64,000 bases of DNA. It comes from Kordia sp. (GTDB lineage Bacteria; Bacteroidota; Bacteroidia; Flavobacteriales; Flavobacteriaceae). Location: NCBI RefSeq assembly GCF_022447245.1, contig NZ_JAKVBC010000020.1:1-64000 (forward strand). Direction: 5' to 3'. A program made the position numbers and the translations under genes. The notes under the pieces were generated by a model, which worked only from the letters and a program-made list of their open reading frames with translations, searched no databases and was not told where the DNA came from. Positions 17,606 through 25,634 of the stretch are shown here, one piece after another (the stretch's first letter is position 1; every line of letters starts with the position of its first letter).

Positions 17606-18016
17606 ATGAAACAATTAAAAATAATATTAACAGTTTTAATCGCTGTGATTGCACTTGTAGGAGTTATCCTATATATCACGATCCTTTCTGGTAAATCTAC
17701 AGGAAATGGAATGATTGTTGCGGGAGAAGTATTAGTTCCTATAACAGCTGCTGTCGCATTGTTCTTTGGGATTAAAAATTTGGCTACCAATCCACAAGCA
17801 TTGAAGAAATCGTTAATCTCATTGGCAGTCTTTGCAATCATCGCAATATTATCATACGTTGCAGCTAATGACGCTATGACAGAAGTAGGTGATATAACAA
17901 TTGATGCAACTAGATCAAAATTAGTAGGAACAGGTATTTACATGTTCTATTTCTTAGCAGCAGTTGCTATTTTGGCAATGGTTGGATTTGGAATCAAAAA
18001 AACACTTAACAAATAA
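17606..18016 (+). CDS. Small four-helix membrane protein of the ExbB/ExbD operon
   Basis: The 136-residue protein has four predicted transmembrane helices: IILTVLIAVIALVGVILYIT, GEVLVPITAAVALFFGI, LISLAVFAIIAILSYVAA and GIYMFYFLAAVAILAMVGFG. I recognise no enzymatic motif. It sits between exbB (30-bp gap) and the first exbD (2-bp gap), so it is almost certainly co-transcribed with the motor. It may be an accessory subunit, by position only. Confidence 0.8.
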   Translation: MKQLKIILTVLIAVIALVGVILYITILSGKSTGNGMIVAGEVLVPITAAVALFFGIKNLATNPQALKKSLISLAVFAIIAILSYVAANDAMTEVGDITIDATRSKLVGTGIYMFYFLAAVAILAMVGFGIKKTLNK

Positions 18017-18018
18017 TT

Positions 18019-18645
18019 ATGGGAAGAAGAAACATACCAGAAGTGAATGCAGGTTCAATGGCTGATATCGCATTCTTACTTCTTATCTTTTTCTTAGTAA
18101 CCACTACTTTTGAGCAGGATGAAGGTATTACTAGAAAGTTACCGCCAATTCCGCCTGAAGGAGTAACGCCACCAATTATCAAGCAAAAGAACTTATTTAC
18201 AGTATTAGTAAATAAAAACAATGATCTTTTGGTTGAAGAAGAAGTTATGGATTTGAAAGATTTGCGCCAAGCAGCAATCGATTTCTTAGATAACGGTGGA
18301 GGAACTAACGAAAAAGGAGAGCCATGCACATATTGCCAAGGAAAGAAAAATCCTGAATCATCGGATCATCCTAACAAAGCAATTATATCTGTGCGTAATG
18401 ACAGAGAAACAGAATATGCAACATTCATTTCTGTTCAAAATGAGCTTGTAGGAGCATATAATTTCCTTAGAGATAGAGAAGCTGTAAAATTGTTCGGTAA
18501 GGATCGTTCATTTACTAAAATGGATTCTATATTATCGCACCCGCAAACAACAGATGAAAACCTTATCGAGGATCTAAAGGATAAAATGAAGACAATAAAG
18601 GACATGTATCCTTTAAAGATATCTGAAGCAGAAACTAGTAATTAA
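18019..18645 (+). CDS. exbD: ExbD/TolR family biopolymer transport protein (first copy)
   Basis: The 208-residue protein has a short cytoplasmic start (MGRRNIPEVNAGSMADIAF) and one transmembrane helix (FLLLIFFLVTTTF) whose N-terminal side holds the conserved membrane Asp in SMADIAFLLL. A periplasmic domain follows. It contains an unusual cysteine pair insert (GEPCTYCQGKKNPE) that classic ExbD proteins lack. It starts 2 bp after the small membrane protein gene and precedes a second exbD by 12 bp. Confidence 0.88.
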   Translation: MGRRNIPEVNAGSMADIAFLLLIFFLVTTTFEQDEGITRKLPPIPPEGVTPPIIKQKNLFTVLVNKNNDLLVEEEVMDLKDLRQAAIDFLDNGGGTNEKGEPCTYCQGKKNPESSDHPNKAIISVRNDRETEYATFISVQNELVGAYNFLRDREAVKLFGKDRSFTKMDSILSHPQTTDENLIEDLKDKMKTIKDMYPLKISEAETSN

Positions 18646-18657
18646 AACGTAGCGATT

Positions 18658-19146
18658 ATGTCTAAATTTAAAAAGAAAAAAAGTGGTGAACTGCCACCAG
18701 TATCTACAGCAGCTTTGCCTGATATTGTATTTATGTTATTATTCTTCTTCATGACGGTAACTACGTTTAAAAAGGATGATTACAAAGTAGCTCAGAAGTT
18801 TCCTTATGCAGATCAAATACAAAAGCTAGATAAAACAGATCCAGTTATATATATTTATGCAGGGACACCAAGTAAAAATTATCAGAAGGATGTTGGATCG
18901 CAACCAAAAATTCAGTTGAATGATAAATTTGCGGATGTTTCTGAAATCAAAGATTATTGGTTCAATACGTTAAATACTGACTTAGGACCAGAATTTAGAA
19001 ATGTTGCTATTACTGCTTTAAAAGTAGATGGTGAAACAAACATGGGACTTGTAGCTGATATTAAGCAGAATCTTCGCGAGATTAATGCGCTAAAAATTAA
19101 CTATACTACCAGAAATGGTAATTCTAGTAAGAATTTTGAAAAATAG
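18658..19146 (+). CDS. ExbD/TolR family biopolymer transport protein (second copy)
   Basis: The 162-residue protein is a shorter paralog of the preceding ExbD. It has a lysine-rich cytoplasmic start (KFKKKKSGELPPVSTAALPD), the membrane Asp in ALPDIVFMLLFFFMTVTTF, and a periplasmic domain without the cysteine insert. Two different ExbD proteins with one ExbB are common in Bacteroidota, where they energise TonB-dependent and related systems. A strong terminator follows 16 bp after the stop, closing the operon. Confidence 0.88.
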   Translation: MSKFKKKKSGELPPVSTAALPDIVFMLLFFFMTVTTFKKDDYKVAQKFPYADQIQKLDKTDPVIYIYAGTPSKNYQKDVGSQPKIQLNDKFADVSEIKDYWFNTLNTDLGPEFRNVAITALKVDGETNMGLVADIKQNLREINALKINYTTRNGNSSKNFEK

Positions 19147-19162
19147 AAGATCTTAAATTTAT

Positions 19163-19195
19163 AAAAAAAAGCACTCTGTATAGAGTGCTTTTTTT
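19163..19195 (+). terminator. Rho-independent terminator of the exbB-exbD operon
   Basis: A-rich flank, stem GCACTCT / AGAGTGC with a GTAT loop (19171-19188), then seven T. It lies directly after the second exbD. Confidence 0.85.
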
Positions 19196-19246
19196 GTATT
19201 ATCTTGCTATCTAATTAATACTATTATCTTGTTAAAATAGAATCGA

Positions 19247-19942
19247 ATGAAGCATATTGTTATTGGAATTTTAGTGTTGCTAGGGATGCAATTTGGGTTT
19301 GCCCAAGAAGAAGCAATTCAAGATACAATTCCAGATGATAAGTATCGAGAAGATCAATTTTACATTGGATTTACCTATAATATTCTTCAAAATCGTCCCA
19401 GTGGTATTTCTCAGAACAATCTCTCTAACGGAATACATATAGGTGTTATTCGTGATTTTCCTATTAATAAGAAAAGAAATAAGGCAATTGGAGTAGGTTT
19501 AGGATATTCATACAATTCTTATTTTCACAACCTAAAAGCATTAGAAACTGCTAATGGAATTACATATCAGGAAATAGAAAGTAGTGAAAGCTTTAAGCGC
19601 AACAAATACCGAACACATGAAGTTGAGTTGCCAATTGAATTTCGTTGGCGTACCTCTACAGCTACCGATTATAAGTTTTGGCGTATTTATGGAGGATTGA
19701 AATTTGGCTATATCTTCTCAGGAGTTTCAAAGTTCATTAGCAATAGTGAAAAGATTAAGTTTCAAAACAAAGATATAAACCGTTTTCAATACGGACTTAC
19801 GCTAAGTGCAGGATATAATACGTGGAATTTTCATTTGTATTATGGATTAAACAAACTCTTTAAAGATGGTACTATGACTGTAGACGGCGAGCAGTTTGAG
19901 ATGAATACCATCAAAGTAGGTTTGATATTTTATATTTTATAA
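19247..19942 (+). CDS. PorT-like outer-membrane beta-barrel protein
   Basis: The 231-residue protein has a signal peptide (IVIGILVLLGMQFGFAQ) followed by about eight alternating barrel strands: FYIGFTYNIL, IHIGVIRDF, AIGVGLGYSYNSYF, EVELPIEFRWR, FWRIYGGLKFGYIF, QYGLTLSAGY, FHLYYGLNKLF and IKVGLIFYIL. It resembles the PorT/outer-membrane-beta-barrel family, one member of which belongs to the T9SS of Porphyromonas. Family assignment is by overall pattern, and a T9SS role is only possible. It lies after the ExbB/ExbD terminator and converges on the next gene with a 6-bp overlap. Confidence 0.7.
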   Translation: MKHIVIGILVLLGMQFGFAQEEAIQDTIPDDKYREDQFYIGFTYNILQNRPSGISQNNLSNGIHIGVIRDFPINKKRNKAIGVGLGYSYNSYFHNLKALETANGITYQEIESSESFKRNKYRTHEVELPIEFRWRTSTATDYKFWRIYGGLKFGYIFSGVSKFISNSEKIKFQNKDINRFQYGLTLSAGYNTWNFHLYYGLNKLFKDGTMTVDGEQFEMNTIKVGLIFYIL

Positions 19943-20542
19943 CCAATCATACATCACTAATACTTGCGGAATAGCTCCAATAAAGAAACCAATAATTAAT
20001 TCTATAAATGTATGCGCTTTTAAATACAATCGTGAAGTGCCTACAAGTCCAATCATAAAAATAAGTATGCTTAAGGCAAAGGTGATATTGAGTTGATACG
20101 TAATACTCAGTACAATAAAAAACAGTACCAAACCAGCCATTCCCATTATATGCATGCTCGCTTTTACGCGAAACAATACAAGAATTAAACAAGCAATAGA
20201 GGAAATTAAAGTTGCTAGAAAGAAATCGTGCAACTCAGCAAATAAAGATTTTGAAATTACTTTTGTAATCATTAAAAACAAGAGTAACACATATAAATAC
20301 AGTGGAATTCTCCGTTGTTTTACATCTTTCACAAAAATAGAATCAATCAGTCGAAAACGTCGTAACAGAATAAATGTTAAGATTGGGATAAAGATGGTGA
20401 AAATAGAAACGGTAACAGAAACATCAATTTTAAAATTAAAATCATACAAGCGCGGTGTGACTAAGAAAAAGCCAACTGTTGCCATCACAGGGATGAAAAT
20501 GGGGTGAAATATGTAGGATATTACCTTGAGAAAAGTACGCAT
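19937..20542 (-). CDS. PAP2-like integral membrane protein
   Basis: The 201-residue protein has about six transmembrane helices. It contains weak forms of the three PAP2 phosphatase motifs: KDVKQRRIP (KX6RP-like), KASMH (PSGH-like) and SRLYLKAHTFIE (SRX5HXXX-acid). The order is right, but motif two has lost Pro and Gly, so catalysis is uncertain. It starts one base after the rpoN stop on the same strand, so the two are likely co-transcribed. Confidence 0.65.
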   Translation of the reverse strand: MRTFLKVISYIFHPIFIPVMATVGFFLVTPRLYDFNFKIDVSVTVSIFTIFIPILTFILLRRFRLIDSIFVKDVKQRRIPLYLYVLLLFLMITKVISKSLFAELHDFFLATLISSIACLILVLFRVKASMHIMGMAGLVLFFIVLSITYQLNITFALSILIFMIGLVGTSRLYLKAHTFIELIIGFFIGAIPQVLVMYDWL

Positions 20543-21999
20543 CTATATTTTCTTTCGTAATCGTGCCACAGGAATATCTAACTGTTCTCTATATTTAGCT
20601 ACAGTTCTACGCGCAATCGGATACCCTTTTTCTTTGAGAATAGTTGCTAACTTTTCATCGGTCAATGGTTTCTTCTTGTTTTCCTCTTCGATAACTGTTT
20701 CTAAAATCTTTTTAATTTCCCGAGTAGAAACATCTTCTCCTTGTTCATTTTTCATCGATTCAGAGAAAAATTCCTTAATTAATTTAGTTCCATACGGCGT
20801 ATCTACATATTTGCTATTTGCTACACGTGATACGGTAGAAACATCCATATTGATCATATCGGCAATATCCTTTAAAATCATTGGTTTTAACTTGCGCTCA
20901 TCGCCTGTAAGGAAATATTCTTCTTGATAATGTAAAATGGCATTCATTGTTACCAAAAGTGTCTGCTGACGTTGTTTAATGGCGTCTATAAACCATTTTG
21001 CGGCATCTAACTTCTGTTTAATGAACATCACAGCATCTTTTTGCGATTTTGTCTTTTGACGTGTATCCTTATAGCCTTTCAACATATCGTTGTATTCTTT
21101 AGATACATGTAGTTCTGGAGCATTTCGTCCGTTAAGCGTCAATTCTAATACGCCTTCAACGATACGAATGGTAAAATCAGGAACAATGTGTTCAATAATT
21201 TTTGTATTCCAGCATAAGAACCACCAGGTTTTGGATTTAAACGTTCAATTTCTAAAATGGCATCGCGCAATTCTACTTCGGTAATATCAAACTTCTGTAA
21301 AAGCTTTTTGTAATGTTTCTTGGTAAAATGCTCAAATGATTTTTCTAAAATAGCAATTGCCATTTCAATAGAAGCTGTTGGTTCTTTTCTGCGTAATTGA
21401 ATTAACAAGCATTCTTGCAAATTTCGCGCACCAACTCCAGCAGGATCTAACTCATGAACAATATGTAAAATCTTCTCAATGTTTTCATCTGTCGTAAAGA
21501 TGTTTTGTGTAAATGCTAAATCATCCACAATATCTTCCAAAGGTCTTCGGATATAACCACTTTCGTCAACACTTCCAATCAAAAACTCAGCGACTTCACG
21601 ATCTTCATCGGAAAGCCTGAAGGTATTTAATTGATTTTTTAAATGCTGATTAAAAGATGTTCCAGAGGCATACGGAACGCTCTTTTCTTCATCATCGACA
21701 CTATAATTATTAGCTTGTAAACGGTAATTAGGAATTTCGTCATCGCTCAAATATTCATCTACATTGATATCTTCAGCAGAAATAGTTTCATTTCCGTAAT
21801 CGTCATCATAATCATTTGACAAATCGGAATCAAACTCATCTACTTGCTCTTTTCCGCTATCTAATGCAGGATTTTCTTCCAGTTCTTGTTTCAGTCGTTG
21901 TTCAAAAGCTTGTGTAGGCAATTGAATCAATTTCATCAACTGAATTTGTTGTGGAGATAATTTTTGAGATAATCTAAAGTTTAATTGTTGTTTAAGCAT
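20543..21999 (-). pseudogene. rpoN: RNA polymerase sigma-54 factor, interrupted by a -1 frameshift
   Basis: The N-terminal frame (21999 to 21145) begins MLKQQLNFRLSQKLSPQQIQ, the sigma-54 activator region, with an acidic linker and core-binding domain. After LNPKPGGSYAG the frame is lost. The rest (TLNGRNAPELHVSKEY, a helix-turn-helix with MDVSTVSRVANSKYVDTPYG, and the RpoN box ARRTVAKYREQ) continues in another frame. Adding one A within the run at 21207-21208 (GGAATACA to GGAAATACA) restores a 485-residue protein of normal length. A shortened homopolymer in an otherwise perfect gene suggests either sequencing error or a very recent mutation. Confidence 0.88.
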
Positions 22000-22056
22000 A
22001 GTTTTTTGTGTAAAAACACGTGGTTGTCGTTGATTGATTATTTTCTTAGCAATATA

Positions 22057-22845
22057 TCACTGCTCGTATATTGAGTAGATGGCTTTTCCGCCACCAGTTT
22101 GCATATTCATAGTCCGTTTTCCTTTGATAAATCGTTTAGTTATGCGGTCAATTTCATACGTTCCTTCTGCTTTATTCTTCTTTAGCATTCCTCCAAAACC
22201 ATCAATATCCATGGTTACATCTATAAAAATTTTATCTTTCGTAATATCGTTTACGGTATACGTAAATTTTATTTTTTGCGATGCTATCAATGGATTCGTT
22301 GTGTCATAACTCCATGTAACTCCTACTGCCAAATCTTCTTTAGGAAAACTCATTGTAGGTACAGTTGTGTATTGTTCTACAATTGCTGTATCAATAAATA
22401 AAGATGCATCCTTAAACGTTGCACTTTTAATCAAATTTCCATACTTATCTAAAGTAAAAGTAAATTCCTGATCTAAGTATTGCTTTATGTCATTATACAT
22501 TTCCAATTCGGTATCGCTCATTTTTTTGGTATTGTTTAATGCTTTTACAACTTCGGTGTCTACATTTTCTTTCTCTCCAAATAAGTCAGCTTTGTATTGC
22601 ATACGTTTCACTTTTCCTGTAAACACAAAACTGCTATCACTTTTGATCTCATCCAATCGAAATTGTACTTCATTCTTATCTTCAAAGAATCCCATTTTGT
22701 TGGCTTTTGTATTGGTTCCAAAAACCAAAGTTTGCATGAATCCTTTTTCAAATTTTAAAGTCGAACTGACCTTATCAGTACTTTTTGAAGTACAGCCTAC
22801 CAAAAATAATACCATTATTAGGCTTAGAAGGAAACTTTTTGTCAA
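22057..22845 (-). CDS. DUF6263-like lipoprotein
   Basis: The 262-residue protein has a lipoprotein signal with lipobox LVGC (Cys at about residue 18). It is a soluble beta-rich protein with VGVTWSYDTTN, TYTVNDI and a GTYEIDRITKRFIKGKRTM end, typical of the DUF6263 family of flavobacterial lipoproteins. It should be anchored in the periplasm or at the surface. Its function is unknown. It lies 57 bp upstream of rpoN on the same strand. Confidence 0.7.
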   Translation of the reverse strand: MTKSFLLSLIMVLFLVGCTSKSTDKVSSTLKFEKGFMQTLVFGTNTKANKMGFFEDKNEVQFRLDEIKSDSSFVFTGKVKRMQYKADLFGEKENVDTEVVKALNNTKKMSDTELEMYNDIKQYLDQEFTFTLDKYGNLIKSATFKDASLFIDTAIVEQYTTVPTMSFPKEDLAVGVTWSYDTTNPLIASQKIKFTYTVNDITKDKIFIDVTMDIDGFGGMLKKNKAEGTYEIDRITKRFIKGKRTMNMQTGGGKAIYSIYEQ

Positions 22846-22999
22846 AAAATGGTTTTAGCATTACACAAATATAACAAACTTCAATGGTAATGACAGGTGT
22901 GAACTAAAATAATAGGAGGGGAATTCCTGTCTTTAGAAAAAGTAGGAAAAGATCATTTTTGGGGAATAACACCCTTTTAAGAAACTTTAAAAATATAAA

Positions 23000-23023
23000 T
23001 CTTTAAAAATTAAAACCGTTAAA
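23000..23023 (+). promoter_or_regulatory. Leader motif shared with the RiPP precursor gene
   Basis: The 24-nt block ending ACCGTTAAA lies 10 nt before the ATG of the TPR-HTH regulator. A near copy (24999-25023) lies 11 nt before the ATG of the lanthipeptide-like precursor. The match covers TCTT, AAAAATTA and ACCGTTAAA with only a few differences. This suggests a common operator or leader element. Confidence 0.5.
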
Positions 23024-23033
23024 GTGAGCTGAT

Positions 23034-24770
23034 ATGAATACTGTGCAAAAAATGAAAAGAGATTATCTTTCAAAACATATTGTTGTTAAACTTATACTTT
23101 TTACAAGCTGTTATTTGTTTTCTTTAGGAAATATGCACGCTCAAAAAAGAGATTTTTTAGTTGTAGAATATTTACAAAAAACCCGAAAGTTTGCTTACGA
23201 AAATAAACGCGATTCTACCATTTATTATATGCAGAAAGCTGAGAAGAAAGCTTTAGGGAATCCTGACGAACTTTTTAGAGTATATAGTCGTGCAGGTATG
23301 TATTTTTTTAGAGAAGACTTTAAACTGGATTCTGCACGTGTATACTTAAAGAAAATGCAAAAACTGCTCCCAAAGATACAAGATGATGTGCTCAAAGCTA
23401 AAGTATATAACAAAACCGGATATTTCTTTTTTATAGATGGTCAGTTGGGAAAGGCGTATGAAGCATTTCGTAAGGCATTAAAAATTAACTTTAGTGAAGG
23501 CACATTTTTAGATGCAGGAGTGTTGGCAACAACCTATATCCGTATGGCACGATTGTATGCGAAATTTTCATTGTATGCTGAAGTATTAGATTTTGCTGAA
23601 AAAAGTATCACGCTTACTAAAAATGAAAAAGGTGTAGATAGAGTTTCTGTGTATCGGCAAATTGGTTGGATTCAAAAAAAGATGGGTAATTATTATGAAG
23701 CATTAAAATTTTTAAAAGATGCAGAACGTATCAATAAAAATAACCATAATAAAACAAAACGTGATAGGTATGGAATTATAATCAAACGAAATATCGCAGA
23801 AGTGTATTATGAAATAGGAGATAAAAGAAAGTCGCTAAAACTGATTTTAGAGAGTATAAAAGATGCAAAAAAAGCAAAAGTTAGAAACATTGATATGAGT
23901 CTTTATTTGCTATTGTCTAAACTGTATAACGACCAAGGAAATTTTAAGGAGGCTTTGAAAAACGGATTAAAAGCATACGATATTGCTGTGGTAAGAGATC
24001 TTCCCGGAAAACTAGCAGCAACGACCAAACAATTAGAAAATATATATGAAAATATGGGAGATAGTGATTTAGCATATTATTATGTAAAAAAATACAATGA
24101 CGCGAAGTCACGAGTAGAAAAAGAAGAAGGGAAGTCTGCATATTTAAAAGAAGAACTTAAGATTGCGAAACGTGAATTTGAAGAAAAGATGCAAGCCATA
24201 GAGTCAAAAGCAGAAATGGCAGAATTGAACACACTTTTAATAACAATGGCATTGATAATGTCTATTGGGTTTGGATTTCTTTTTTACCGAAGAAAAAAGA
24301 TTGTTTTTTTACAGCAAATCGCTAAAAAGGAAAAAGTAAAGTATAAAATTCAACAACAGTTGAAAGAAGAAAAAGAAAAAGTCATAGCAAAAGAAGAGGA
24401 GTTAAAAGTGTATATGAAAATGCTTTCCGATGATTCAAATACAAGTGTAAAAAATCTCAAAGAAGTAAAAAGAATATTGAATGAATTACGTGATTTTAAA
24501 ATTTTAACCGAAAACGATTGGACAGGTTTTAAATCTATATTTCAAAATGTATATCCTAACTTTTTTAAAAACTTTAAAATACGGTCCATTAATTATTCAC
24601 AAGGCGATTTAAAGCTAGCAGCGCTTGTTCGGTTAAACTTTAACACTAAAGAAATTGCCGAAATTTTAGTCATATCGCCTGATAGTGTTCGTAAAAGTAA
24701 ATACAGACTTCGCAAAAAAATGAATTTTACTTCCGAAGAAGAATTACAAAAATTTATTCACGACTTATAG
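23034..24770 (+). CDS. TPR sensor-regulator with C-terminal LuxR-like HTH
   Basis: The 578-residue protein has an N-terminal hydrophobic segment (LILFTSCYLFSLGNMHAQ) and many TPR-like helix pairs (about 40-370). A transmembrane helix (about 402-420, LLITMALIMSIGFGFLFY) and a coiled coil (about 430-480) follow. The C-terminal winged/LuxR-like helix-turn-helix is LAALVRLNFNTKEIAEIL, then ISPDSVRKSKYRLRKK. The design fits a membrane-anchored transcription factor responding to an envelope signal. It lies immediately upstream of a RiPP precursor gene and shares a leader motif with it, so it may control precursor expression. Confidence 0.85.
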   Translation: MNTVQKMKRDYLSKHIVVKLILFTSCYLFSLGNMHAQKRDFLVVEYLQKTRKFAYENKRDSTIYYMQKAEKKALGNPDELFRVYSRAGMYFFREDFKLDSARVYLKKMQKLLPKIQDDVLKAKVYNKTGYFFFIDGQLGKAYEAFRKALKINFSEGTFLDAGVLATTYIRMARLYAKFSLYAEVLDFAEKSITLTKNEKGVDRVSVYRQIGWIQKKMGNYYEALKFLKDAERINKNNHNKTKRDRYGIIIKRNIAEVYYEIGDKRKSLKLILESIKDAKKAKVRNIDMSLYLLLSKLYNDQGNFKEALKNGLKAYDIAVVRDLPGKLAATTKQLENIYENMGDSDLAYYYVKKYNDAKSRVEKEEGKSAYLKEELKIAKREFEEKMQAIESKAEMAELNTLLITMALIMSIGFGFLFYRRKKIVFLQQIAKKEKVKYKIQQQLKEEKEKVIAKEEELKVYMKMLSDDSNTSVKNLKEVKRILNELRDFKILTENDWTGFKSIFQNVYPNFFKNFKIRSINYSQGDLKLAALVRLNFNTKEIAEILVISPDSVRKSKYRLRKKMNFTSEEELQKFIHDL

Positions 24771-24950
24771 TATGTCCTGTTTTTGTCTCAGTATAGATAT
24801 TGAGTAGGTTTTATAGTGTATTTGTCACGTTTATGTCTTGTTGTTTTTTCGTTTAAAAACGAGCACGATTCTAATTTTGAAGTGAGTAATTGAAAAATCG
24901 CTTTCAAAGTGTTCAATGTCGTTTCTTATGGCATATTCACAAACACAGGT

Positions 24951-24958
24951 TAGATTTG
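24951..24958 (+). promoter_or_regulatory. Candidate -7 element for the RiPP precursor gene
   Basis: TAGATTTG matches TAnnTTTG and lies 76 nt before the precursor ATG. I see no clear TTG at the expected upstream distance. The rest of this 264-bp gap holds no other gene I can support. Confidence 0.35.
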
Positions 24959-24998
24959 GGAATTTAGTTTTAGGTGTTTTAGAAAGCGGTTTTTTTAA

Positions 24999-25023
24999 TC
25001 TTCAAAAATTAGTAACCGTTAAA
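24999..25023 (+). promoter_or_regulatory. Leader motif shared with the upstream regulator
   Basis: Near copy of the 23000-23023 block at almost the same distance (11 versus 10 nt) from the start codon. It includes AAAAATTA and ACCGTTAAA. Confidence 0.5.
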
Positions 25024-25034
25024 ATCATTTTAGT

Positions 25035-25277
25035 ATGAAAAAACAAAAAGTAAATCTAAAACGCTTGACATTGCATAAGAAAACAGTGTCTAGCTTGCAT
25101 CAAAACCAAGTTTCCGGAGGAGTGCCAAGATCATTAGGTTGTCCAGGAGGAATGAGTGTTATTTTAAACTGCACAACAACACAAGATCCTACACCTCCAT
25201 TAATTACTATTGATCCTGAAAAGGAACTTTGTAGAACTATTCTCAATTCATGTAAATCGTACTGTCCATTTTGTTAA
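25035..25277 (+). CDS. Class I lanthipeptide-like (L1a leader) RiPP precursor
   Basis: This 80-residue peptide has a basic leader, MKKQKVNLKRLTLHKKTVS, then SLHQNQVSGG, a double-glycine cleavage motif at about residues 28-29. The core holds five cysteines (GCPGG, NCTTT, LCRTI, SCKS, CPFC) with many Ser/Thr. This matches the flavobacterial L1a-type precursors annotated as class I lanthipeptides. No dehydratase, cyclase or peptidase-transporter lies nearby, so modification must come from enzymes encoded elsewhere, if it occurs. The neighbouring TPR-HTH regulator shares its leader motif. Confidence 0.75.
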   Translation: MKKQKVNLKRLTLHKKTVSSLHQNQVSGGVPRSLGCPGGMSVILNCTTTQDPTPPLITIDPEKELCRTILNSCKSYCPFC

Positions 25278-25310
25278 AAGGCAGCATTGTAAACTTTTAA
25301 ATTATATTTT

Positions 25311-25580
25311 ATGAAAAAAGAAAGATTCAAAGTAAGAAATTATCCTTGCATAAAAATGCAATTGCTGATGTGAACGCAAACGCGATTCAAGGAGGAACTA
25401 TTGGAACAATTATCACATTGTTAGAAACGCGATTAGCTATCATTTGTACAACAACAACCGCTACAAATACGGTAACTTAAAGAAAAACAGTTTGTGAAAT
25501 TACCTGTATAGAATGCCCGACATATAATATAATACTATGTCCAGGAACAATTGTCAAAACGACACTTTGTTTAGGCAATA
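25311..25580 (+). pseudogene. Decayed second RiPP precursor gene
   Basis: The sequence begins MKKERFKV, then shifts frame. Adding one A (GTAAGAAA to GTAAAGAAA) gives KKLSLHKNAIADVNAN and AIQGGTIGT, a leader ending in GG. The frame meets TAA at 25478-25480. The same frame then continues with a cysteine-rich stretch (TVCEITCIECPTYN, ILCPGT, TLCLG) up to the terminator. So there is one frameshift and one internal stop in a gene clearly related to its upstream neighbour. It could be a short real peptide if the TAA is genuine, but the frameshift argues for decay or sequence error. Confidence 0.65.
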
Positions 25581-25612
25581 AAAAAACCGTCAAGCTACAC
25601 TTGACGGTTTTT
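25581..25612. terminator. Bidirectional terminator between precursor gene and asnS
   Basis: A-rich flank, stem CCGTCAAG / CTTGACGG (25587-25607) with a 5-nt loop, then a T-run. It works in both directions, ending the RiPP precursor unit on plus and asnS on minus. Confidence 0.85.
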
Positions 25613-25634
25613 AGTTTCCATTAAATTTTTATTT

